Assembly (NCBI GenBank): GCA_030490835.1
Contig: CM059972.1
Location: 50,945,563-51,009,562 of the forward strand
Direction: 5' to 3'
DNA: 64,000 bases
Source of the DNA: Annona cherimola
Taxonomy: Eukaryota > Streptophyta > Magnoliopsida > Magnoliales > Annonaceae
The notes beneath the pieces were generated by a model. The model was not told where the DNA came from and made no database searches. It saw only the letters and a program-made list of their open reading frames with translations. Within the stretch, counting starts at the first letter, position 1, and the number at the start of each line of letters is the position of its first letter. The translations under genes were made by a program, and so were the position numbers. This document shows, one piece after another, positions 1 to 12,351 of this stretch.

Positions 1-419
1 TTCAAAAACATTTCAACATTCACCAAAATCAGATGTCACTGCATGTATTAACCATAGTCATTACATAAAGCATCAAGGTAATTTACATCCATTCAACATG
101 AGTTTTTTCATAACATAAAAGTTCTATGTTTTTCCATTTGATTTAATGATCTTGCACCTACTCCTTTGCCATGTCCTTTCCTTCACCTGTCTTTGGGTTT
201 GGAAAACAAAATCGTGAGTCGAAACTCAATAAGTAAGCTATTTATATTTCACAGGCAAGTCATTTCAGGCAACATTTCTCGTTTAAAATCATCTTGGAAA
301 GCAACTTATACCTTTTTAAAAGGTATATCTTGAAAAACATGAATCCTGTACCCATCACGAGTACGACGTGCATAATGTATTGTAAAACCATGAATATATT
401 CCTCTTAGGATGGAAGCTA

Positions 420-530
420 GCCAGGCGACCATCCGTCCTTGTCATCTCCAATTTCAGAGAGGGCGCCGCCGGCCTTCATCCTGTATTAGCGACTTGGCCA
501 CACCAAAGGTGGACAATCGGTCTGCTTATA
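420..530 (-). other. GC-rich conserved LTR core in copy H
   Basis: This GC-rich island sits in otherwise AT-rich LTR DNA. On the minus strand it contains the conserved words AAGTCGCTAA-like, GCCGGCGGCG and a CTCT...GGAG pairing (with one G-U pair) that match the cores in copies A, B, C, D, E, F and G. Its function is unknown; the inference of an RNA structure is treated in the findings. Confidence 0.6.
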
Positions 531-837
531 CCTTTCAGGTGGACCTAGTACTTTGCGCACATGAACTTTCATAAAATCATCTTTGACATGCTAGCATGAT
601 TTTTCATTCGTAAACTTGGAATCACATCAATTTTTCATAACATTTAATAAAGAGAATTTCATAATACCATATTGAAATAAAAGCATCATTTCAACACATA
701 TTTAACTAAGGAATGACCATCCTTAAATGCCTCTAAAACATTTTCAATATTTACATCAAACAGTTAGTACAAAAAAATTACATTTATTTAAAGCACTTCA
801 GAAAAACAAAAATCATTTATAAAATTTGCTTGCTTAC

Positions 838-882
838 CTGTCTCACTTTAGCTTTCCACGTCTATTTTTTCTTTGCCCTTGC
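838..882 (-). other. Splice-bounded mini-exon-like block in LTR copy H
   Basis: On the minus strand, ...CATCTAG precedes a purine-rich 45-base stretch beginning GCAAGGGCAAAG, which ends in ACAG and is followed by GTAAGCAAGC. That is a match to plant 3' and 5' splice-site consensus on either side. The same layout occurs in E, F, G and the last LTR of the window. The junction match is visible; splicing is inferred. Confidence 0.45.
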
Positions 883-2240
883 CTAGATGAGAATAATTTA
901 ATATTTCATATATTCCTCTTGCTTGAATCCCTCTTAGTTTTCCAACCCATTTTCATTAACATATCATTCGTTTGACTTCACAAGTCATTATGCATATATT
1001 ACACATATTTGCACATTTCATCGGTGCATACATAACATATTCAATCCCATAATTAGGGTAACCATTCAATCACATAATAATCATTCATTCATTATCATTT
1101 AAAGGTTCATTACCTCTCATGCATCATTTTTCACCTATTTTCCAAAATTCACACATTGGTGCTCATTTTAAGCACATGTTATCGCTTTAAGCTTCATTAA
1201 TTAATTCCAAAATTTTTGGAATAAATTATCATGCAAATATAAACAGATATATAATCATGAAATTCACCTTATATTCATGCATTTTTGCACAAAATCACAT
1301 TACACAAATCATTTATCACCTATGCATGGCTATCCTTTCACATATGCCTATTTGGCAACACGTACATAATACATTTCGTAAAATTTTCTAAGACAGCAAT
1401 TTAATCCACATTCCAGCATGATAATTATCCTTAATTATCACTTTATTTAGGGTATTTTTATGGAATTTAAATCCACTAATGATAGGTTCCCGTTTCGGGT
1501 CCCGTTTTCACTCCATTTAGACATCGTTTCATAAAATCCATAAAAATCAGATTTGGGGCTTATCTTCCCAAATCCTTTTGGGCGTCAATAATAACTTAAC
1601 CCTAGGGTATTTTAGCCTACATAGCTTCCATAAATCATGCTATCCCATTTTCATACCATTTTTTAGCATCATAACGAAGAAATCAGGTCATATACGTCAC
1701 TTTGCATTCCATAGTTTCTAAAATTCATAACTTAAGCTTAAATCAACATATGTATCTCATTAAAACATGATTCATGGCCTTAACATATCATTCATTCAAT
1801 ACAGCAACTTGTCATTTAAATTTGGATTTTATCAAGTTGAGTTTTCCACTCCTAGGCCATTCAAATCTTCATTTCCACTACCTAAATTATGGAAATTCAT
1901 TCATATAACTAAATACCCATTCCATATTTAATCAAAAGGGATATTGAAACATCATTTAAGGTATCTTGAAGCATCCAATTCATCTCCAAATCTTGGAGTT
2001 CAAAACTCAAAATCAAAAGCTCAAATCAACACATGCACTTACTTGTTTGATGCCAATCAAACCCTAATCGCTTGAGCTACTCTTCTCCTCCAATTTCCCT
2101 TTCTTTTTCCCTTCTTTTTTTCTTCTATTTTTCTTCCTCTTTGCTGGGCTAGGGCTGGACGTGAGCTGTTGTTCTTGGTGTGAAGGTTTCAGCACTTCGA
2201 AAAATATTTTTCCAAGCTTCTCTTCACATGACTGAGCACC

Positions 2241-2252
2241 CCATTTATAGAG
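2241..2252 (-). promoter_or_regulatory. Likely TATA box of LTR copy H
   Basis: The minus strand reads CTCTATAAATGG, a good plant TATA box. It is followed in the transcription direction by a pyrimidine/purine-biased leader. The position matches the TATA boxes in copy G (4051) and in the last LTR (62896). Confidence 0.5.
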
Positions 2253-2641
2253 CTGGATTTATCCAGCTGTGGGCCCCACTCAGGCTAATTTTCCACACCA
2301 TTAAATACCCAATTATCCTCTTAACGTGCTGGATGAATCGTGGCCAAGTAAAATAATTTTTACACATTTTCTTAAAACTAAAAATCTACTCAAATCTCAA
2401 CCCTACAGCGTCCACTTTGATCACGTCCTTGCTGCCTTCATTTTCCAGATTTTTCTCATTTTTTCAACCCTAATTTAAGGGTAAATTATATACATAATTA
2501 ACTTTTAATTTATGCATTAATTTGGCATAAAAAATTAGCAAAAATGGCAGCAATCAGCACATCATGCACGTCCAAACTCTGCACTATGCTGTCCACGTTT
2601 TACACCTTCAATGGCAGCTGCGTTTCATAATTTTTTGCAGG

Positions 2642-2646
2642 GAATT
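2642..2646. repeat. Target site duplication, left of solo LTR G
   Basis: GAATT lies immediately before the LTR start TGTGGAACCCC and is repeated exactly at 12352-12356. Confidence 0.85.
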
Positions 2647-4050
2647 TGTGGAACCCCAAATTTTAGGACCATATATGAAACCCTTAGGTCATGAACCCTA
2701 GGTAATGTATTGACTTTTTTTAAATATATAATTTTGTAATTTATGGAGTTGAAGGATCAAATAATTAATTTAATAAATAGTAAATATGAATAGTAATCAT
2801 GTGATTAAGATAAAGTGATAAGTTAATCACTTTGGATTAACTTAATCACAAAAGATGAAAAAGGAAGCTTCTCAGAGTAGAACAAAATAGGAGTAGAGAC
2901 AAAAAGGAAACTTAATTGAAGTCTACAAATGTTATATTTGGAATTTATAAGGAAATAAATGGTAATTTATGATTTTATAAAGATTAGATACAAAAATAAA
3001 TTTTTACAAATTTTTCGGGAAGGAATTTTAAAATTCTGAATTATACAAATTAAAACTGTTTAAATTTACGGAATTTATGGAAAAATAAAAATAAATGGAA
3101 CATTTTTTACCAATTAGGGGCTCTAATTAAGGGCTTATATTCATCCTCATTGTTTTCATTAGATCTAAGCATGTATAACTCATTTGGACAAGAAAATTTT
3201 ATTGGAAGTATTAAATTGTATGCTCTTTGATCTAGACGGAATAGATTATGAAAAATAATTTACATCTAGTGGACATATTTTATTTTTTACATAATTAATT
3301 AGTTAATTAATATCTTGATGTATATAAGGTTGTTTGAGATGAAACTTTTGGAGCAAGCCTATTTTAATATACCCTACATAATGAATGGATTAAATTTTGA
3401 AAAACATGTCTACAAGTTTTTAAAATGAAATTTTATGCCGAAATACGATTTTAATTAAATTAAAATATTCGCTCCAATTGAGGTGAAATTTTATGGGTAA
3501 ACCTATTTTAATATGCCCAATTTAATGAAGGAATGAAATTTTGGAAAACATGTCTCCAAAAGTTTAAAAAGAGATTTTTATCCAAATATGAATTAGTTAA
3601 TTAAAATAAAATAGAATTTTTTTTCAAAATTATAAAAAGTGCATTTTGTGAGCAATTGTATATATATTAATAAGAAAATTTTTCATAATATATAAGTGTG
3701 AATATAGGCAGTTATGAATTAATTAATTAATGATGGAATTTTCCGTTAAAAAAAAAAACGTAAACAGAGTTGCAGCCAGTGCAGGTAATTTCATGGATGC
3801 TAAGCCAATTCATGAATACATGCAATGGGGTTGCAACAGCTGGGTCTAATACATGGTGCATAACGTGCCTAATGGATGGATAATATGAGGAGCTGTAAAT
3901 CCAGTTTCTGATGGAGGTGGCAAGATATATAAGTAGGGACAGAATTGATGATCTAGATGAAGCGGTGAGGCCAGGATCATCATTTTGCTAATTAAAAATC
4001 CTAAGATTTATCAGCATCACAAGTATCAGATAGGTATAGCTTTCAGAAAA

Positions 4051-4060
4051 CTATAAATAG
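4051..4060 (+). promoter_or_regulatory. Likely TATA box of solo LTR G
   Basis: CTATAAATAG lies about 1.4 kb into the LTR, preceded by AT-rich DNA and followed by a leader. It matches the box in the LTR at 62896. It would drive plus-strand transcription if still active. Confidence 0.5.
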
Positions 4061-5988
4061 GACAGGCCATATACATATTTCTCGTTGAAATCTAACAGAG
4101 GAGAAGAGTGGACGATCAAAAATAAAAGGATGGGCAGCAACATTTTTCCTTCAAGCAAAAGCTAGAAGGACGCTCCAAGGGCAGATGTTGTTTAATCCTT
4201 TTCTTGCATTTCTAATTGAATTATATATTTAATTCTGGAATGGATGTACCGTTCCAAATAGATTTTTATTACTTTATAATCATGTTTAAAATATGATTTA
4301 TGAATAACGAAAAAATGGTTAAGGATTAATGATATTAAACTAATTCAGCGTTAAACTAATTTAGGGATATTTTCATGATTTATTTGATAAATCTAAGTCA
4401 ATCTTAATTTATTGCTTCAAATCTGGAGGTTATGTGATGTTAGAAACAAAAATATGAATGAGATAGTAAACGAAGTATTTTAGCAATGAAAATATTTTTA
4501 CAAGCTTATTATATGATAATTAAGGAACGACCAAAATTTCAGCTTAAAATATTAATTGAGTTGTAAATTAAAAATACGAGAATATTAACTTAAACAGGGT
4601 AAAACGGGTGACAGGATCAGCTGTAGTAAATGATTTTTATTATTTTTTGTAGATGGATTTTTGATCTGAAATTGTTATATGATATATAAGACATCATTAT
4701 TATCACTCGAAAAAATTTAAAAATTATTTTTGGATGACATATACATGGATTAAAATTAACGTGATTAGGGCTGTCCCTAATTTCACAACACTGTCTAGCA
4801 CAGTGAAAAGGAAAAAATAAATATATAATATTAATATTTCTTGCTGAATTTTTTATGAGGGTTAAATAATGTATTTATTGATGTATTAAATAAATTTTAG
4901 AGTTAAATACTTTGATTTGATTACAAATCAAGATTTAAAGAGATCAGTACGCCTGAATTCAGCAAATGAGGACAGTTTGAGAAATAATCAAAAAGAAATA
5001 TGAAACCTAAGTGGAAATGATCAAAATTCATATATATGTTAGCTAAGATGTAATAAAGGATTAAGGATAGCAATTATGATTAATAATTGATGATATTATA
5101 TGTATATGGAATTAATGGGTAAATAAGAAGATGGAACATAGTAAAAATAAGAAGAGAAGGGCTGTTTTGGAATTTAATAATAAGTTCCAGAAATTTTAAA
5201 TGGAATTTATTTTCATTATACTGTGTAAACAAGGTTTACAAAAAAGGTACAAATTTATGATGACTAAGTAAGTGATTAAGTACCTAAGATATGATTTTAG
5301 AAAATATAAATGAGGCTGAAATGTAATATATAGGGCTGTTTGAGGGAAATTACAAAAATTATAAAAAGTATAGACCCAAATTATAAGCCCTTACCCTTGA
5401 GCAAATATCTTGAGAGATTTTCTCAAATAATATGTAAATAATAGGAAATATATTCTAAGTATAAAATGCTAAAATACAAGATGTTGGATTTAGCTAAGTG
5501 TTACAAATCCTAAGTAGGATTTGGAAAATTAACCCTTAAATAATGATGTCAAAATAAATGGAATGGTTAGACCTTGAAACAAGTTCAACCAAATGAGGAT
5601 AAGAGTGGTTGGTATTAGCCAAATATGTAAATGTGGTTAGAAGATAATCATATAAAGTGGAATTTATGGAAAAAGGAAGATAAAGGGCTTATTTGAATTG
5701 GTACATCAAATGACTTAGGAAATTCATAAGCAATTGCCTTGAGAAGTTGACTAAAGGAAAGAAAACAAGTGTTAAAGATGGAATTGATAAGTGAGAGATG
5801 GTAAACATAAGTGAATTGGAACAGGGTGATGACAATATTAAAGTAAAGGTAGAAATGGGTCAAAGTTGATATGAAACACACATGGGTTAGAAAACCCTAC
5901 GATAGATTCAGAGTTAATAGTAGAAATGTGCAAGCATGGGATATTATGTTTATAAGAGAAAAAAAAATGGTCCTTTTCATTTGTATAG

Positions 5989-6031
5989 GAAAAGAAAAGG
6001 AAAAAGTGGAAGGTACAAGTTGACTACGCAT
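5989..6031 (+). other. Splice-bounded mini-exon-like block in LTR G
   Basis: TTTTCATTTGTATAG precedes 43 purine-rich bases, and GTAAGCAAG follows. The arrangement is the same as at 24604-24647, 35697-35744 and 63758-63804. Confidence 0.45.
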
Positions 6032-6261
6032 GTAAGCAAGTTATATGCTTTCTAAAATGTTTCTAAATGATTGCAAATTATTTGCTCACATGTTTTATAA
6101 ATTATATTTAAGGATGGCCATTTCTAAAATGCTTTACATGAAATGATTGCTAATTACTGGTTAAACGCTTTTGTAAAATGTTTATGATTTATAAATGTCA
6201 TGTCAGCATATGTATGTGAATGATCATGGTGCATGAGGATTAGGCCATAACTGAGGTAGTA

Positions 6262-6370
6262 AGCGGACCAGATGTCCCCCTCACTATCGCCAAGTTGCTT
6301 ATACAAGCCCAGGCCGGCGGCGACCTCCTTGAAATGGGAGCAGGATCAAGTAATGGACGCCTAGCTAGCG
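6262..6370 (+). other. GC-rich conserved LTR core in copy G
   Basis: From AAGCGGACC to GCCTAGCTAGC. It includes AGGCCGGCGGCGACC and a potential stem of CTCC (6325-6328) with GGAG (6337-6340). GC content is far above the flanks. It aligns with the cores of E and F despite poor similarity around it. Confidence 0.6.
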
Positions 6371-6995
6371 ATCCATTTGAAAAAAGGTCATATATGCTTG
6401 AATGCATTGTATTCTCATAATACGCATAAGGATGAAAAGGTTTCTGATCTATTAGTAGTTGATCACTTGATAAGTGTCTCCTACCCAATACAAAGAAATG
6501 CATTTGAAGGAAAAGAAAATGTTTACTCACAGAAGAAAAGACTTGCTTACTGAGTATTATTACTCACATGTGTTTTCAAAATATCAGACAGGTTATGGAG
6601 TTGACTCATCAAGGATGTCAGGTAGAAATAATATACGGATATTATTTGCAGTCCTATGGATGAGTCTAGAGGGGCGAATGTAAGATGATCATGTTTAAAG
6701 ACAGATTTTACGAATATGATAAGGATGATTATACTTATGTGAATATGTGAATTATTTCAATAAAAGAAGATATGAATGGTTTTGTGGTGATATGAATGAT
6801 TATATGGAATTTTCAAAGTACGTATGTACGAAATATTTAGGTTGAGAGAACTTGTGATGTAGACAAATCAGTTATTATGAAATGAATAATATATGTGAAA
6901 TTGATATCAAAAATATGTTTATATACGATGATATGATGTTACGAGATGAGTAAAAAAAAAAATTTGAACGAGATCCAATTAAAAATACCGGCGTG

Positions 6996-9768
6996 TGATA
7001 ATTGGAATTTTATAACATATTTTATGGACATTTTATACCAAATTGGTGGGTAATTAATTTAAATTAATATGAAATTTGGTTTAAAATGTGGTTTTGCAAC
7101 TTTTGGGTATTAAATATTAATTTCAAGCAATATAAACAATTTTAATAATCTTTTGGCTTGAAATTGCATTTTATTTGTTGCCATGAAATTAAATGGGTTT
7201 TAAATAATTTTATAAACCCACTAATGATTTTTGATGAAGTAATGATTTAAATATTTTTTGTGCAGAGGAAACAAATTACACCAAGAGGGTCCCACATAGA
7301 AATCAATTCATGCAAAAAAAAAAAATCCAAGCCATGCATTTTATCACCGGCCAATCATCACTACTAATCCAATATGTCCAACCAATCACGTAAGCTGTCC
7401 ATTTAATGGACCCCACTAATATCCACAAGATCACGTGAATTCCATAAATCCAGCAGCGATTGATGGACCCCACAATCTGCCAAGCTGGCATAACTGCTCA
7501 CGTGATCTGGTTGCAGCAACATTTATCTGATATGTGTGGTCCACCAGCAGCTAGTTAATGTTCAGCAAATATCCGTTGCTAAATTCACGTGATAGGCATT
7601 CATCATGCTGCCCATTTCAAGTGAATTCCATTCATCATGGAGCCCATTTCACATAAATTCTATACATTTATGCTGCCATTTTTTTTCCAGCAACATTTAT
7701 TCAGCAAAATCACGTGATGGCCCCCACAACAACAGCAAACCATTTGAGATGGACCCCACTAGCTTCCCACCACGTTCATGCAATTCACAACAGCTTGGAC
7801 GTAAATTCAGCCAACAAAATCTAGAAATTCTACACCATTTCAGGCTGTCCAATTAATCAGCACAAATTCACGTGATGAGTGGCTTGTAAAAATGCAGCAG
7901 CTCATTTTAATGGAACCCACAGATTCAGCACTGTGATCACGTTCAGCCATTGCAAAAACATGCTGCCCACGTAATTAGCATTGCAAATCAATTTTCGGCA
8001 GCAACATGCATTCATATTGGACCCCACCATGCTTGCATAATTCCATAAATCAGCAATGTGATATAAAATTCAAACTGCCCATGTATGGCCCACTCAGCAG
8101 CAGCACATTACATACTCACGTCCACAAAATTGCAGCAACATTTACGAAGCTGCCATGAATGGCCCACCAATACCCAGCAAAATGCATTAACGTTATCATG
8201 GACCCACTAGCAGCAATGCATGTATTAGAGCTGCCCATTAAATTTGATTTGGCAGAAATTTCCAAAATGCATTCACGCCCAAGGTCATGTCCATCAGCCA
8301 TTGTCCACTGCATAGTTGTCCATTTTTCATGTTAAACATTGCTATCCATTAATTGTTCCTAGCCAGATCACGTAAAATTCTTTGTTGCTGTCCATGATCA
8401 GCACCTCTTGCAATTCACGAAAATACCTGTTCCAATTAGTGGACCCCACAATCTAGCATGCATTTTCTCATGATGGACCCCACAAGCTGTCCACGCCCAT
8501 ACAAGCAGTAGCATGTCACGAGATTAGCAGCATACCATTTATCATGGGCCCCACAAATCAGCAATTGCATTTCACGTGAATTCCAATTTCAGCAGCATTC
8601 ACGTAAAGGCAGCAGCATACCATTTATTATGAACCCCACATAAAAGGCTATGAAAAGAGGAGATTTCAACGAGAGCAAAGAGAGCGTTCCGCAGAAGAAA
8701 TAAAATTTGAAGGGAGAGAACCGAAGCATATAATTTTGAGAAAGTTCCAGAGATGATAACAGTGAGAGTTTTTGACCGGAACAGAATAAAGAATTCCATG
8801 AAAATATTCTTAGAAGGAAGTCGAAAGAAAATTTATACAGAGTTCATTTCGGAACAGAGAAATTCGAGAGCATAATTTGGAGAGAGAAAGCAAGGTGGAG
8901 AGCACGGGAAAAAGACTGATCGAGAAGTTGAGTGGAGCGGCCAACACACCATCGGGGCTTCAAACCAATAAGCTTTTCTATCTTTTCCCTTTTTAATTTT
9001 AATTATCTTGTTTGAGATGGATTGTAATTTTATTTTTATTTTAAACTTAAACATGCTTGGCTAAACCTTAAATCTAGGGTTTAGGACGTAGCATGCGTAC
9101 AATGCAGCGTGGTGTGAATTTTTAATTCATTTATTTTGAATGTTGTTGTTAATTTAATATCTTGTGATTTTTATGCTTGCTATGTACATGGGCCCGTACT
9201 TTGGTATGATTTCATATATTAGGTGATGGAACCGAGAGGTGGAAATCTAATATACGAAAATCAAGATATTAAACCTGGAAATCTAAGACCATGAGAATAG
9301 GCATGATGACCTTGAGGAATTTCATGAACAAACCACAGAACTTAATGAATTCTAATTAACATAATCCCATGAGAATAGGTGGTTAAGAAAATTAGGATAC
9401 GCCTTGTAGGTTTCGAGAGAAGGTGCAAGGATAAATTAGAGTTTGTTCTCCTTTAACAAACAATATCCAAATTAAATAATTATACCACTACCCGTTGCAA
9501 AATACGCATGTGAAATCCTAGACCCTAGGTATTTGCACTCTCGCTTTCTCTCCTCATTTTTAATTTGCAATTCTTCCCATTTTATTTATTTTCTTTCCCT
9601 TTTATTTACTGCATTTCCTCCCCACTTTTCTATTTTATTTGTTATATTATCTCCATATCCGACGCGAAAGCATTTAAAAGCAAAATTTTATAGTCCTGAA
9701 TTCCCTGTGGATCGATAATTTATATACTACAATCTACGATCTGTGCACTTGCGGTGAGATTGCGAACA
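6996..9768 (+). repeat. 5' LTR of Athila-like element
   Basis: Starts TGATAATTGG and ends GATTGCGAACA, two bases before AGTACTTTGGCGCC. Length is 2773 bases. Its first half (to about 8640) is a degenerate array rich in CACGTG, GGACCCCAC and CAGCAGC words. Its second half is matched by the truncated 3' LTR. The 5' boundary is set by where similarity to LTR copies E and F stops, so it has an uncertainty of a few bases. Confidence 0.75.
7283..8640 (+). repeat. Degenerate G-box-rich repeat array in LTR
   Basis: About 1.35 kb in which a few words recur: TCACGTGA (a perfect palindrome with the G-box core), GTGAATTCCA, GGACCCCAC and GCAGCA. Perfect CACGTG cores are visible near 7433, 7500, 7588, 7712, 7870 and 8574, with further one-base variants (CACGTA, CACGTC). 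No coding frame of interest. Such words are binding sites for plant bZIP and bHLH factors; a regulatory role here is an inference. Confidence 0.6.
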
Positions 9769-9775
9769 AGTACTT

Positions 9776-9793
9776 TGGCGCCGTTGCTGGGGA
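9776..9793 (+). other. Primer binding site (Asp-tRNA type)
   Basis: TGGCGCCGTTGCTGGGGA lies 7 bases after the LTR end. It differs by one base from the TGGCGCCGTTGCCGGGGA site typical of Athila/Tat elements, which is complementary to the 3' end of a plant tRNA-Asp. Confidence 0.85.
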
Positions 9794-9850
9794 ATTCAGC
9801 GTTGCTTTAAAATTTGTTTTATTGTTCTAAATTAGCTAGTTAATCTTTGT

Positions 9851-11227
9851 ATGCACCCACATAACCAAAATTTTGCAAAACAACTAGCTAAAAAACTTTT
9901 TGCTGCTGACCCTGAGATGGAACGTTCTCTTAGGAGAAGAATCCGTGATTACAAGCAACAGAAATATCCTGAAGACACCATGCGGAACACAACAATCAAA
10001 ACCCGCCACATCAAGAGTAGGGGGAAGGCCAGGCAGAAAATAATGCTCCTCCAAGGAGAACGACTCTTAGCATCGGAACCGCCTGAATCCTCGTGGATTC
10101 CGATCATGCATAGTTGAACCAAAGATTGATGGAAGAAATTTTGAACTAAATCCCGGTCTCATCCGGATGGTTCAACAGGACCAATTTGCAGGACATATCA
10201 CTAAATTCCTGCAATTATGCAACACAGTCAGGGTGCAAAACATTCCACGCGAGGTAATTCGTCTGCAGCTTTTCCCATTTTCTCTTCGAGACAGGGCAAG
10301 TGAGTGGTTCTATTCTACGCAGCCCGACACTTTCAACACATGGGATGAGCTCTCTACAACATTCCTGAAAAAATTCTTTCTACAAAATAAAACCAGGAAA
10401 ATCAGAGACGAGATTAATCAATTCGTCCAAAAAGATGGCGAAACCTTATATGATGCGTGGGAGAGAATGAAAGATTTGCAGCACAAGTGTCCTCATCATG
10501 GTATTTCGCAAGGAGATATTATTGAAAAAATTTTCAATGGACTCGATCGACCTAGCCGAAGCGCCATCAATTTAGTCGCTGGTGGCTGATTCATGCGACT
10601 CACTGACGAGGAGGCCCTCAAACTCCTCGAAGATTTAGCTCTTTATGATTATTAGTACGGTGATGTCTGAGGAACCTCTCGGCGAGGAAATGTATATGAT
10701 ATCGAATCCATACATGCCATACATGACAAACTTGATAAAATTTTGCAGCAAAAGAAGCAGGAATGCAAGGACCAGAATGCATCTTCTTCTGGACACATCT
10801 CATGTGAAATCTGTGGAGTTTCACACTACACAACTGAGTGTAGTTTTGCCATTAAAGACACAATGGGAGAGCAAGCTAATGCAATCAACAACCAGTATGA
10901 TACTCACGCATATGGTAACCCTTATTCTAATACTTACAACCCTGGATGGAGAAACCACCCCAATTTTTCTTGGGCAAACCAGTCAAACACCCAAAATTTT
11001 GCTCAAAATAATAATCCACCTGGTTTCCTTAGAAAACCATTGGACCATACTTCATATCAAACCTAACAAGCCTTACCTGCACCACCTCAAGCACAACCAA
11101 CTGAGTCCATGCTCGAAAATATCATTCAAATGCTCAAGAAAAATGATGAAAGAATAGACCAAATGCAAACCCACATCAAGTTGCTTGAAAATCAAATTGT
11201 CCAACATGCTATTACCTCATCCCATTC
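9851..11227 (+). pseudogene. Athila-like gag remnant
   Basis: This is a broken capsid/nucleocapsid gene. The first part (9851-10117, 88 codons) is a basic N-terminal segment. After a frame change, 10167-10589 (140 codons) carries the retrotransposon gag domain, with LRLFPFSL-like wording (LQLFPFSLRDRASEWF), TWDELSTTFLKKFF, ETLYDAWERMKDL and CPHHGI, all typical of Athila gag. In the same frame after a stop at 10587, 10743-11066 holds a CCHC zinc knuckle (C-E-I-C-x3-H-x4-C) and an Asn/Pro-rich tail. After another stop, 11109 onward has a short coiled-coil-like stretch. Sequence after about 11228 is LTR, so the end of gag and all of pol are deleted. It cannot make a working Gag. Confidence 0.85.
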
Positions 11228-12256
11228 TGAGAAAGTTCCAGAGATGATAATAGAGAGAATTTTCGACCAGAACAGAATAAAGAATTCCACGAAAATATTC
11301 TGAGAAGGGAGCCAAAAGAAAATTTATACAGAGTTCATTTCGGAGCAGAGAAATTCAAGAGCATAATTTGGAGAGAGAAAGCAAGGTGGAGAGCACGGGA
11401 AAAAGACGGATCGGCAAGTTGTGTGGAGCGGCCGACACACCATCGAGGCTTCAAACCAATAAGCTTTTCTATCTTTTCCCTTTTTAATTTTACTTATCTT
11501 GTTTGAGATGGATTGTAATTTTATTTTTATTTTAAACTTAAACATGCTTGGCTAAATCTTAAATCTAGGGTTTAGGATGTAGCATGCGTATAATGCAGCG
11601 TGGTGTGGATTTTTAATTCATTTATTTTGAATGTTGTTAATTTAATATCTTGTGATTTTTATGCTTGCTATGTACATGGGCCCGTACTTTGGCATGATTT
11701 CATATATTAGGTGATGGAACCGAGAGGTGGAAATCTAATATACGAAAATCAAGATATTAAACCTAGAAATCTAAGACCATGAGAATAGGCATGATGACAT
11801 TGAGGAATTTCATGAACAAACCAAAGAACTTAATGAATTTTAATTAACTTAATCCCATGATAATAGGTGGTTAAGAAAATTAGGATACGCCTTGTAGGTT
11901 TCGAGAGAAGGTGCAAGGATAAATTAGGGTTTGTTCTCCTTTAACAAACAATATCCAAATTAAATAATTATACCACTACCCGTTGCAAAATACGCATGTG
12001 AAATCCTAGCCCCTAGGTATTTGCACTCTCGCTTTCTCTCCTCATTTTTAATTTGCAATTCTTCCCATTTTATTTATTTTCTTTCCCTTTTATTTACTGC
12101 ATTTCCTCCCCACTTTTCTATTTTATTTGTTATATTATCTCCATATCCGACGCGAAAGCATTTAAAAGCAAAATTTTATTGTCATGAATTCCCTGTGGAT
12201 CGATAATTTATATACTACAATCTACGACCCATGCACTTGCGGTGAGATTGCAAACA
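11228..12256 (+). repeat. Truncated 3' LTR of Athila-like element
   Basis: Matches 8737-9768 of the 5' LTR nearly base for base from TGAGAAAGTTCCAGAG to the terminal CAAACA. It lacks the first 1.7 kb, including the whole G-box-rich array. The mirror fragments CHFxxxHFSG-like open frames on the opposite strand in both LTRs are chance frames. Confidence 0.85.
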
Positions 12257-12351
12257 TCATGTGACCAGGGCAACAATCCTAAGTCACATTTACCAACCCT
12301 TTTCGACCTCGGAGTAAGGACTATGTGGAGCCTCGGGTCGGGGGCGCCACA

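Larger units (their letters stand above)
1..2646 (-). mobile_element. Long Ty3/gypsy LTR copy H, first segment (minus strand)
   Basis: This is the left part of a long LTR read on the minus strand, cut by the window edge. It carries the landmarks seen in all long LTRs of this window, in the same order: the splice-like block at about 185-242, the GC-rich core at 420-530, the GTAAGCAAGC junction at about 831-837 and a TATA box near 2241. It continues at 12352-12714 and 21389-21927, where the terminal ...TTTCACA (start of the LTR on the minus strand) is reached. The gaps are explained by two later insertions, solo LTR G and a Sirevirus. There is no coding capacity; the short open frames here are chance. 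The family link to the chromovirus-like LTRs further right rests on shared blocks, not on close identity, so H is probably a diverged subfamily. Confidence 0.72.
6996..12256 (+). mobile_element. Athila-like Ty3/gypsy element, internally deleted
   Basis: Two LTR copies in direct orientation (6996-9768 and 11228-12256) surround an Asp-tRNA-type primer site and a damaged gag. All of pol, the polypurine tract and the first part of the 3' LTR are missing: gag sequence runs straight into the middle of the 3' LTR at about 11228. The insertion point is shown by comparison with LTR E, where the uninterrupted site reads CGTCGTGTGATCAGGGC. Here the flanks are GCGTG (6991-6995) and TCATG (12257-12261), which I read as one mutated 5-base target duplication. 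The element lies inside solo LTR G and is therefore younger than it. In a 117-base stretch the two LTRs differ by four substitutions and one 3-base indel. Confidence 0.82.
2647..12351 (+). mobile_element. Solo long LTR copy G with nested Athila-like element
   Basis: The LTR starts TGTGGAACCCCAAATTTTAGG at 2647 and ends ...GGGGGCGCCACA at 12351. It is flanked by perfect GAATT duplications, and no internal region of its own lies between, so it is a solo LTR. Without the 6996-12256 insertion (and its target duplication) it is about 4.4 kb. The last 95 bases (12257-12351) carry the conserved end block GGGCAACAATCC, also found at the ends of E (38441), F (25679) and, on the minus strand, C and D. 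A plus-strand TATA box (4051), a mini-exon-like block (5989-6031) and the GC-rich core (6262-6370) are present. Such solo LTRs normally arise by unequal recombination between the two LTRs of one element. No protein-coding capacity. Confidence 0.85.

Noticed and set aside
260..548. Short frames on both strands over the GC-rich core of copy H
   Set aside because: They overlap the conserved non-coding core; equivalent frames in other copies (6240-6530, 36896-37231, 43030-43245) share only core-derived words such as LARRP and are not conserved as proteins.
8833..9054. 73-codon minus-strand frame present twice (also 11324-11545), nearly identical
   Set aside because: The two copies are simply the two LTRs of the Athila-like element. 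The frame is antisense to the element and Lys-rich and Cys/Pro-rich by composition, with no domain.
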